A stretch of DNA of 64,000 nt from Ryuthela nishihirai (lineage: Eukaryota > Arthropoda > Arachnida > Araneae > Heptathelidae), in assembly GCA_038380435.1 (NCBI GenBank), contig JAWZYU010000028.1:39119095-39183094 (forward strand), written 5' to 3'. This document shows positions 11,701 to 23,700 of this stretch, one piece after another. The notes under the pieces were generated by a model, which had not been told where the DNA came from, did not search any database, and saw nothing but the letters and a program-made list of their open reading frames with translations. Positions within the stretch are counted from its first letter, which is position 1. Each line of letters starts with the position of its first letter. The position numbers and the translations under genes are program-made.

Positions 11701-14700
11701 TTCTTTAACGTGCACAGGGTATGGCTCTCCTGCACACGGGACCATGGCATAACGTCCCATCCGACGGGCGGCGGCCTTTCCAAGCCCATCGGTATCCCCT
11801 ACTGACCGTGGGCAGGGCGGGGAATTTTGCGGAGATAAATCTGAACGCTGGCCCAGCCGGGACTCGAACCTGGGAACTACAGATTACGAGCCTGGCGCGC
11901 TACCGACTGAGCCACCCCCACCCCCCATTTGTCCCTGGAGGGAATACTTACTCTACCCCTAATTAAAATTCAATACCCATAGCACGCTTGGCTATTGATC
12001 TAAGGGACCTGGGTTCAAGCCCCGGGTAAGGCATGGATGTATGTGTCACTTTTCTGCTGAGGATCTGCCACCCTCTCAGACCTTCTACTATGGCATATTA
12101 AACTGACAGACTCCTGTCAGACCTCTGTGGCAAAGCAGCTGCTTGAGGGGGTGTATAATACATTTCAATCCTAACAATACCTCATTTAATAATCTTTTAC
12201 CTTAAGATTGATCCCTAAGCATTTCCATTATAATTTTAACATCATCACAAGTTCATGATGCTAAAAAGGGAAAGTACTCGCACATGCATCTTCATTACAC
12301 AAAATGATCAATCAATGTTGATTCACTACTTTAGTTGGGAAAAGTGTTCCATTTTTTTCCCCATTAATGGAAATCTCACTTTCCACTCAGAGGGGCTGAA
12401 ATCATTCTATACATAAATGATATGAATAATAATACAGATTCAAATTAGTTTTATCTTTTCATTGTAATCAGGAACATAATATTTTTAGCTGAAACTTCTT
12501 GGTATACAGCATCAACAGACCTCATATTTGGTATAGGAAAAAATATTCATTTCAGATTAGAAGTCAGGTTTTATTACAGGTACAGACTTCATTTTTAATG
12601 TAATATGGGTTATTTTGAGTGATATTCACATGAAAAGTTTGAGGGCCGATATTGGAAATTTTTCAAGCATGAAAAAAGGTTAAATATACATAGATAGCAA
12701 GAGGATTTTGGAATGTTTTTAATTTGAAACATTATTTTCTTTGAGAAATTTCATTCAACATGTTTCTAAAGAATTAATCAACTACATTAACCATACAAGT
12801 CTTAGTGTTGAAATTATCCATTTAAACAGCTTTATGAATTGAAGCTTGACATTTACAAAAATCACAAAAGCCGACTGCTGGTCAGCCATCTGGTGGCAAA
12901 CTATTAAGCTATTGCATATCAAATAGCTGACTCTGCAGATGCATAAGTTTTCAATGCTTTGAGGACTGAAAATGCTACCAGATGGCACTTGTGATATGTT
13001 ATATTAAATCATGAAACCTGCTTAAGATAACACAGCAGCCATTTAGCCAGTAGATTTTGTGGTAAGTGGATTATAAGAGCTTAAAGGGAAAATGGATCAG
13101 AGTCAAATTCATGTTCTTTTCTTATACAAGTTTAAAATGGGACACAATGCTGTGAAGGCAACTCGCAACATCAATGCAGCATTTGGCAGCACAGCTAGTG
13201 AACTGACAATATGACATTGGGGGGTTCTAATTTCTCATAATGCAAACAATAATACGTCAGGAATAAAGCTAAAAATGAGGGGTGGTCAGAAAAATAAGTT
13301 TATAAGGTATATATCATGAAATGATCACAAAGGCTAGGTCACGAGGACCTCAAGAGCTCTGAGGTTGAGGGACAGAGACCCAATGGACAGCTATTAGGAT
13401 ATAGATGTAAGCCTGCCATCAAGAGTGTTCTTCAACATGTACATGGTATGGCTTAACATCTCATACAATGGATGAAACCCATCAGCATCCCCTTTCTGAC
13501 CAAGGCCAGGGTGGGGGTTAGTGGAGGGGTTCCAAGGAGGTAAAGGGTTAAATGGGTTCAAAGGAGGGGTTGAATATAAGTGTTGAAAGGTGAAGGGGTT
13601 AAATGTAAGGGTTTCAGGATGAGTGTGTTTAAATGTAAGAGTTCTGTGGACTCAGAAAGTTTAAAAATCTTTTATTAAAAATATGAATAATGCAGTATCA
13701 TTGTATGGCTCTTGAAACACTTTTTTGACATCTCTTGATCTAATGACTGAGAATAATTATGATCTCTTTTCCATTGCTGGAACAGAAGATCTAGACTACC
13801 AGTGATTTGTATGCTGATGATGATGTACATCATCATCAGCATACAAATCACTGGTAGTCTAGATTTTGTTCCAGCAATGGAAAGAGATCATAATTATTTA
13901 GTATTAGATCAAGGCTGTAAAGTGTTTCAAGATCTGCCAATTGAACCAAAAGTTATCAGGTTGCAACAGTAAAGTATGATCATTCATTTCACCACACACT
14001 GCTGGCTCATTTCATCTCCAAATACTTCCACAGTTAGCAATGAATTTATTCTGCTGCTGACACATTCTTGTGATCACAAAACTGCACTGACTTCTTTGAA
14101 CCATTTTTCCAGTCAGGTAATCACATTGCAATGGCTTTACATGGAACATTCACTAGCTAGCACAAAACAAGATGCAGTATTGCAAACCATGATTACAGAA
14201 TTCTCCTTATACATGCATTGTTATTAGGATTTGTGTGGTTTACATATTATATGCTTTATAAATCTATTTCTGACAGCCCTTCTAATGTCAAGGTACTATG
14301 TACAATGCAATACAATGTCATTCCTTCATTATTTTTGATCGGCACTTGATTATTATAATGAATATGATTGACAATGCTTTTGAATAGCTACAGAATAGGT
14401 ATGTCTAGAGCAGTGGTTCTCAACCTTTTGTGCTTCACGTACCTCTCATGTATGCGCATGAAACTGGCGTACCCCTTGTATAGATAGATAAAACTAAAGT
14501 TATAACAATGGGAATAAAATAAAACATATATATGTATACACATTAAATTTTGTACATAACTTACATCTAGCGAGCTTTGAGCTCTCCCGGCATACCTCAA
14601 AAAATTTTACCACATATCCCACATTGAGAATCCCTAGTTTAGAGCATTGCCAGATATCTAATTATAAATTATACAAAAACACATTTACCTTTGGAATTTG

Positions 14701-17700
14701 ATCTCACTAATGATAATATTACAGCCTCCTTTTCTCTACCTTGAAATCCATCAACTGATTTAATCTCTACCTCTGGATAAGTGGCAGATAATCGTAATCT
14801 TATCAAATCAACCTGAATATATTATATAAAACTCAGTGAAAACTGTATTTCAAAACATGAAAAGCTAGAAAACATAAAAACAAAAATATGACACATCTCA
14901 GCTCAAGTTCTAGAATAAAGATGTAAATTCTACTTAAAAAGTCTAAAATATTACTTCTAAATTATATGTATTATGCATAATAAACAACAAAAGAAACTTT
15001 TTTTTTTGGTATTAAGAAAACTTGATAAATATATATTTAAAAAAATTAAGTTGCATTCTGTTTGTTACCAGTTTCTTTAATGAAAAACTTGCTACAGCTG
15101 GCAGAAATTATCCACTTTTTGAGAAATTTTCTCTTTATGAGAGATCAGCTATATGCTTAATATTTATAATCTTATACTTATCAAATATCCAAAATTAACC
15201 CATATAATATTACACATAGCAAAAATAAATCAATATAATATTGAACTATATTACTGTCAGACGAGTATTTAAGCCTTAAAGTCCAATTTGATTATATATA
15301 TAAAAATGTTAAAACATCTTTAAATACTGAAAATTTATAAATTAGGTTTGATAACAAACACATACATGTGATTAATGAATCTGAAAAAAATGAAAAATTT
15401 GGCAAATAGTGTAATGCATCACATTGTTATGGCCAATGGTATACCTATAATGTGCAGAGAGTGCAATGGCACCCAGCCCCAGGGAGAATGTCTAATGAAT
15501 GACCTATGTCACTTTTCTGTGTCCTAACCATCAAGCAGTTTTCAGTATAACTAAACCATAAAATAAACTCCCTTCTCAGTGTTGCAGTAGAATTTTTACT
15601 AATGATACACTCTGGAATTTTATATCCATTTTTTTTTTAATAATTCAGTATATCTCTAAATTAATTCAGTCAATATTCCCTAAGAAAATTATCAACTGCC
15701 TCTAAAGGTGATAGTCTTTCATTCCTCAGAAGAGTGCAATTAAAATTACTTGTTTTGATCATAATGTCCTAAAATTTGTAATTGTGTACCTAGGACCATA
15801 ATTGCTATAGAGTAAAGGGACACCAATAGCTCTAAGTTTCAATGGGTCAAATGCACCTCTATAATATATCTATCTTTATATATACTGATTTGGAGATTAT
15901 ATTTTGTGTTTACATATTTGATGATATATATATTTATATCTATCATTTCTTATGCAATAGATGAGTTGCACTTCTGTAAGTATTGGGGGGGGGGGGGGAC
16001 TTCTCACTAACATGCTCTATTTCTGTTACTTCTGGAAAATATTCAAAATTTATTTTATTTTCTGAAACCACTGCAAAATTAATGTGGCCACCACAGTGAG
16101 TTGCTTTAAAAACCCAGGACTTTAAGGGTTAAATAATAATCAGATGAAAAAAAAACAAAACAAAAAGGAAATAAATTATATAATATTTATGCACTGTAGA
16201 CAATTTTAAGAAATAAAAAAAAACTTATTCCATAATAAATAAACATAGGTTTTTAATATACTCCATAATAAATAACATAGAGTGTTATATAGAGTAATTT
16301 ATTGCTGTAAGTGAATTTAATGTTAAATCATTTATTTACTGACATCAAAAATTCTGCATAAATACTGCACTTTAAAGATTTGGTGAAAACAAAATGTGAA
16401 TTTCATTTCAAAATTTGCTCCACTCTCCCTCAGAGTACACCAAAAAACACCTCATTGTCATGTTCACTCCACAACAAGTGGCAAGTACCAGCAACTCTGA
16501 TAATCAGATCAAACTTATATACTAGAAGATAGAAGCATACTTCCAATGGAGAAACATTTTGTGAGGTTGTAAATGCTTAAGAAAATACAATTTCAGTGCC
16601 ATTAAATCTGCCAACAAAAATAAAAACTGAGAAGACATAAAACTGTTTTTCTTTTTTTTTTTTTACCAAATACCATTTGGTGTAGAACTTTGAGCATTCA
16701 TTCATTTTGGTACTATTAAAGAGACTACTAGGCATCTGCATAAAATATTGAAAAGTAATTTTAAATTAAAAGGTCTCCTAACTTGCCACATTGATGAGTG
16801 GATTGTCTGGTGAATAAAATAATAAATTAACTCCCAAACAGTCACTTAGCAGAGATCTGACAGAAGCTTATCAATATAAAAAGCCAAAGAGAAGATCTCT
16901 GAGGAAGGTGAGAAAAAAGCAGAAAGACAACCCAAGAGACATACAATGTTTTATCTGGAGCTTGAATCCAGGTAGTAGTAGTATAGCCAAACACACTTGA
17001 GACTTAGTCACTAAGATAGTAGTATAGTGAATACCAAAGGGGGAACAAGTAAGTTGGTTGGGAAATGATAAGTTGTTCTTATTATGTATAAGTAAATGGT
17101 AATATATTATTAAGCCATTCCATGGTTGAGTAGTTAATGTGCTTGGCTACTGATCAAAGGAACCTGCATTTGAGCCCTGATTATGGCATGGATGTTTTTG
17201 TTGTTTTCCTGCTGAGGTCCTACTATCCTCACAGACCTTCTATTATGGCATACAAACTGACAGGCTCCTGTCAGACTTCTGTGACAAGCAGCTGCTAGAA
17301 GTTATTCATTTTCCTTTTTGTGTAAACATATTAGCATTATAATAAATGTATTTTCCCCCCAACTTACAAATAGATGTTCCGAAGAGTGGTCAAGTAACTT
17401 AAAATCTCATGATTAAAAATTTTTCCTCGATAGCAATGGAGGTTGTGCTCTCAAACATTTGCCTAAATTCACTTTCACATGAACCCATCTTATGTCTTTT
17501 CCATTTGTTATGAAGTAAAAAAAAAGGATTAAATGCATGTATTTATTTTTGTTAGGACATAAATCATTTCAATAATATGTATTTAAGTGAAAAGAAAATT
17601 GAATTTGGTCAATTCTTATATTCCCCTTCTCTTGTGACAATGTATATATGCCACTTTTCATACTTGGTACCTACCCAAATATGAAACCTTTTACCTGATG

Positions 17701-20700
17701 AAACACAGGTAAAGTTTAATATAATTAGCAAAATTAAAATCCTGATGTCATATCCCTTATTAATAAAACTGAGACAACAACCATAGGGAATAATTAAAAA
17801 TTAATTTGCTTCATCAATCAGAAATTCAAAATATAGAACTGGAGCAAGCAGTAACTTATTTTAACTCATAACACTGAACAGATGATCATTTTATAAGTAA
17901 AAAGAATTTTTAGATTAACAATTTTTTTGGCAAAATAATTAGTTATAAAAAGGTTTTATTACTTATGCATCATGTAAGAATACAAAAATACCATATTTAT
18001 CTGAGACCAAGGTATATGAAAACTAAGATGATAAGACAGCTTTCAAGGAAAATATATTGGGGGGGGGGGGGGGGGGGGGGTAATACAGTACTGTAGTACA
18101 GATACTTACTTGAAGATTATAAGGTGAAATGACTGCTATATTTGATGGCTTTATACCACTCTTGATAAGGTTTTCTACATGTATGCTCACTAAATCAGCC
18201 TCCCCTGTGGCAAATATTATTTTAGTTAATAGACTGTAATGTTAACTAATACTTGTTAAAAATATTTTGCATTTTATGTCACTTAAAAGATAAATATTAT
18301 ATCAATATTTCTTATATCTATATAAAGCAATTTCAGTTTTATCAGGATTCAGCTACAGAGATATCTTGGATATTAAAATAACAAAAGGAGACTAAACATA
18401 AAAAAAAACTAACATAACTAAACATAAACTACATTTGCACAAGGATGACTAATACTACTCATAAAAGGATAGTAACAGTAAGTACTAAATTACATGGCTT
18501 ATATTATCTGAAATTTTCCCAAAGCCACAATCTATGAATGATTAATCCTACAATTAATTTTATTATGTAGTTACTGTCATCTGATACCTTACCATTTTGT
18601 TATCATGCAAAAGCATTTAATAATGCATGCAAAATATTTTGTTCTTTAATACTCAAGTAAAGAAAATAGGGTTAATATGTCCTTCAAAAAAAAAAAAATA
18701 AGGGGCGGGGGTGGCTCAGTCGGTAGCGCGCCAGGCTCGTAATCTGTAGTTCCCAGGTTCGAGTCCCAGCTGGGTCAGCGTTGAGAATTATCTCCGCAAA
18801 ATTCCCCGCCCTGCCCATGGTCAGTAGGGGACACCGATGGGCTTGGAAAGGCCGCCGTCCATCGGATGGGACGTTAAGCCGTGGCCCCGTGTGCGGGAGA
18901 GAGATACCCTGTGCACGTTAAAGAACACGCTGGATGGCCTTGACGGGGAGCTACCATCTGTCTCCCAACAGTTGTTCCAGTGGGTCCCCTCCTCCAACCT
19001 TCTCTGAGCCTTCGGGGTCCTTGTGACCTGGCCATTTAGCCCATGGTGTGCAAAAAAGTGCCGCTCAGAGGTAAAACAACCCAACCCAATCCTTAAAAAA
19101 CTAATGATATAAGTCTAATAACAAATAACTTTGCTTACCTTCATTTCCCTTTGATTCTTCTTCCTCAATTTCCAACTCTTCCATATCACAACCAGCAGTA
19201 TCAATTAGTATGAGTGGACTAACGGTATCATCATTTTCCTCAACATCAGGAAGATCCCTAACACAAAAGAATTCAAACAAATGAAGCCAAATTTCTATAC
19301 TCAATAAATACTATGGAAATTTTATTATAAAACTCTCCATAAACAACATTAAAACTTAATCTTCAAAAGAATTTTATAAAGACAGATATATCGTTGTTTA
19401 ATAATGCTGAATGAAGAAAATGGTAAGGTAATCATTGTAAATCTTCTTTCCACATAACAATGCCCGTCTACAGAGATGGCCAAACAAAAAACAGAAAACA
19501 CATAAACATTAACAATATCTGAATACAGTACACCAACTTATGTTCCATAAATATAAAACATGATTAATGTTCATCTTAGACAAACAAAATTTCAGCATTC
19601 AGAGCTTTTATCAAGAGAGCAGTCTGTTTTCTAATGAGTAGTTTTAAAAACAGAAATAGAGACAATATAGTCTACAGGTGCTTCACATGGTGACAATTTA
19701 AGTATGATAAACATATCTTACACATAAAATTTAAAAAAAAAATGCAGCACTGAGAGGCAATGCCCAATTTTTGTAGCTATATCCTGTGTTACATTCCTTA
19801 TAAAATTATTCAGAAACATTTTTTAGATATCTACATATGAAAATCATTTTCACCCTAGTTCCAAAGAAAATGGTTAAAATAGAGATAAATTATGTCTCCT
19901 TCAATAATATGTCAATTATGCCTTCCTTCACACAGAATTAATTTTTAATTCCAGAAAAGTCAGTATTATACTACACGGATAAAAATGGACATTCAGAAAA
20001 TACTTTCATCCTCCCAGTCCCATAAGCATTGTACAAAATTTCAAAATGCTGCGGATTGGAAGCAGGCAAGACTTGGGGCAGATTGCAGGTCAGTGTTGAT
20101 AGCACAACAAAAGATAATTCAATTTTTGAAAAACAGAAATATCCAGTTTAAAATTTGTAATACACACACTGATAAAATTTATAATTTATAGGTAGCAAAA
20201 AATATTTACTGTTGTATTTTACAGGGGCATGTCTGTGCCAATTCTGGAATGCTTGGTGGTACTCCTATTGGGGAATACTCTGCAACACTGAATAAACACA
20301 TTTTGCAAGGTCTTGCACCCTTAACAAAAGGCTTCCCAGCAAGTTTCTTTTTTAATTTTTGGAAACAACCAAAAATCACCCGGTGCAAGATCAGGTTTAC
20401 ATGCAGGTTGGGGTAACTGTTTGATTTTTTCCTGCTCCAGATAGGCCATAACTTGTCAGGTTTTATGAGTAATGGCATTGTCATGAAGGAGAACCCTTGA
20501 AATGCCTGTTATTGGGTACTGATTCATATTCTTAACCATTTTGGGCAAAACAATGCTGGTGCGGTATTAGCTATTTATAGCTATTCCATTTTTTCAGGTA
20601 AGGTATCCATGGTTACCACTCCCTGGGAATTGAAAAAAATGTGAACATTCTCTTCCTTGAGTGAAAGTCTTGTCAGAAGATTTGGGGATATGGCTCTTCT

Positions 20701-23700
20701 TTTGCAATCCAAACAAAAGTTGTCAATCTTTCTGGGAGTTGTACAGTAATAAAACCATGTCTCATCAACTGTGACAATGTCTGTTAACCATTTGGGCCAC
20801 TAGATTCAAACATTGTCAGCATCTCCTTGTACAAGTTGACTCGTCCTTTTTTGCTGTTCTGTCAGTTTGTGGGGTTCCCATTTGGCACAGATCTTTTGGA
20901 ACTTTAAATGTTGATGAATTATTGTTTCTACACTGACATCCAAACTTATTACTTGAATGGGATGTGTGGGTTTTCCTTAATGAGTTTGTGAAAAACGGCA
21001 ATGGTTCTCTCATTCACGGCCTCCTTTGGTCTTCCTGCACAAAGGAGGTTTTTTGAAGCTCTGCCATCCTTCTCTGAAAATGTGCATCCATCCTGTAACA
21101 GTGCAATATGAACAGGCACGTTCTCCATATACTTGTGATAAATTAGCTTGACTTGTTTCACTTTGTCCCCAAGCTACATCCATGTGAAAATGTAAAATGT
21201 TTCCCCAGTTTTTAGTAGGCTCCTTAGCAACAAAGCACAGATTTTGCACACTAAACTTTATGGCTGACAGCAAAGTAAGAAAGAAATGGTGATATGGTAT
21301 GTGTTTTTAACATGTAATGACAAGTTTCAACAAGCTTTCAAACCAGTCATAGCACGTTAACTTCAGAGGAATGAGTGCAAATCTACAGACACGTGATAAG
21401 AACTTGTTGAATGATCTACATATAAATTTTTACTTCTTTAAACTTATTTACATAAACTTAGATCAGTGGTAAGTATTTGAAAATATAATTCAAATAAATC
21501 TATGGAAATAAAATGAAAGTTTATTACTTTCATTTTATTTCCATAGATTTAACTATTAGAGAACACTAGATTCAAACATTGTCAGCATCTCCTTGTACAA
21601 GTTGACTCTAATTCAAATAACTCACTCAACTTTAAAAGCAAAAAGTAAATGTTTTTTTAAACTAATAGGCTGTCCATTTGGGTCAGAAATTTTAATTTAA
21701 TAAAATTCAGAATTAAATGCTATTAATTTGGTATAGCATGACTTCCTTGTACAAGTTGACTCTAATTCAAATAAATCTATGGAAATAAAATGAAAGTTTA
21801 TTACTGTGCCACTAGATTCAATCTCCTTGTATATTTTATTTCCATAGATTTATTTGAATTATATTTTCAATGATATTATTACTGTGCCACCATTCTGAGT
21901 TGGGTTGTTTTACCTCTGAGCAGCACTTTTTTGCACACCATGGGCTAAATGGCCAAGTCACATGGACCCTGAAGGCTCAGAGAAAGTTTGGGGAGGGGAC
22001 CCACTGGAACAGCTGTTGGGAGACAGATGGTAACCTCCTGTCAAGGCCATCCAGCATGTTCTTTAACGTGCACATGGTATGGCTCTCCCACACACGGGGC
22101 CACGGCTTAACATCCCATCCGACGGACGGTGGCCTTTCCAAGCCCATCGGTGTCCCCTACTGACCGTGGGCAGGGCGGGGAATTTTGCGGAGATAAATCT
22201 CAACGCTGACCCAGCTGGGACTGGAACCTGGGAACTACAGATTATGAGCCTGGCGTGCTACCGACTGAGCCCCATTCTGAGAGCTGGCATAAAGGATGAT
22301 ATAAGGGAGTATTGACATAAAGAAAGTGTGCCACCATTCTGAGAGCCCAATATATGATATTGCCACATTTCTTCTTCACTTTCAAGTTCCACCACTACTA
22401 ATTCTATGGTTATAAATCTGATCTCAACTGTTGTCAACTCATTTTTCTGTAAAATTTTCAAATGCTCTCAAAAATTAACCAAATGCTTTATATTTTGAAT
22501 CAGAAATTTTTGGAAGGAATTACCTTTTTTTTTTTTTATTTTACTCTCTTATTTTCTAATTTAAATCTATTTTAATATTTTGAAAATTTTTCATTGTTCA
22601 TCACATTATTTCCCAAGATTGAACCCAAAATTGCCAAGTTCCTTTGATATAAGAATGTACTGCTTCAAATTAGAGTGAATCACAAGATATGGCACTAATT
22701 GGATACACATGTGGATACCTACATGCCTTTATAGCAAGAACTTCCCTGTACTAAACAAACACATTTTGCTAAGTTAGTGTTTTTATTACATAATTATGCA
22801 TTTAATAAACTTTCATTTTATTTCCATAGATTTATTTGAATTATATTTTCAAATACTTATTTTTCTTGTATTTCCATAGATTATATATATATATATCATT
22901 ATTGATCTTTTAGACTTATAATTACAGCTCTGCCAGCATTTTCTGAAGAAAAAGGCTTACAACTTGCTGCAGTGGATGCTTTTTTTTTTAATGAAAACAT
23001 TCGAAAATCAGTTCTTTTACAATTCAGAGGGAGTAACAAAATGTTATTTCATCAAGGGGTTTTTAAACCACCCAAACCCTCTTCATCACTAAGATCAGGG
23101 AGTGGGGGTAAAGCTTTCACTCCTGGCAAAATTTTATTAGAGAAATTTAGTTTATGAATATATACTGGTTTTTAAAATATTGGGGGAGATGGGAGTGGGG
23201 GAACAAGGTCTCAGTTATGATACTTTGAAAGTTAATGAAATTATTGAAATCACTTTAGCCTTAATGCACTAATTTGTAGGCACTTTGCCAAGACTCTCTA
23301 AGTGGAACATTTTCAATAGCAAAGAAAAAAAGACCAAAAAAAATATTCCTCTACTGATATAAACAGAACAGAAAGTCCCATCAGTCAGAACAGTGCAAAG
23401 TCACTGTGTGCAAATCTGATACATGTTTCAAATTATTAGAGGGGGGGGGGGGGGGAATTTAAAATGTCCTGTTTCAAGTGAATTTTTTAAAATTGTTATT
23501 AAGAAATATATTTCCTTTTCACTAATATATAAGTTATATCCATTATGTTTTCCAGATCTAAGTTTTAAATAACATGCCAGATCCTTTTCACCTCTCCATT
23601 GTGTACTCTGAAAACGTTTTTTTTAAACTAATAGGCTCTCCATTTGGGTCAGAAATTTTAATTTAATAAAATTCAGAATTAAATGCTATTAATTTGGTAT

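Larger units (their letters stand above)
14813..18109. other. Intron 11, mostly plain AT-rich
   Basis: Apart from a G run (about 15,986-15,999), a SINE-2 copy (17,112-17,310) and the G22 tract at 18,059, the intron shows no recognisable elements. Short AT-rich frames are not coding. Confidence 0.6.

Noticed and set aside
18702..18775. tRNA gene
   Set aside because: The cloverleaf-like head is the 5' part of a repeated SINE with the same downstream body in many copies, and the acceptor stem does not close.
21870..22315. Plus-strand frames of 97 and 78 codons
   Set aside because: They lie within a SINE-1 copy; equivalent frames occur in other copies at 11.5, 29.6 and 58.2 kb.
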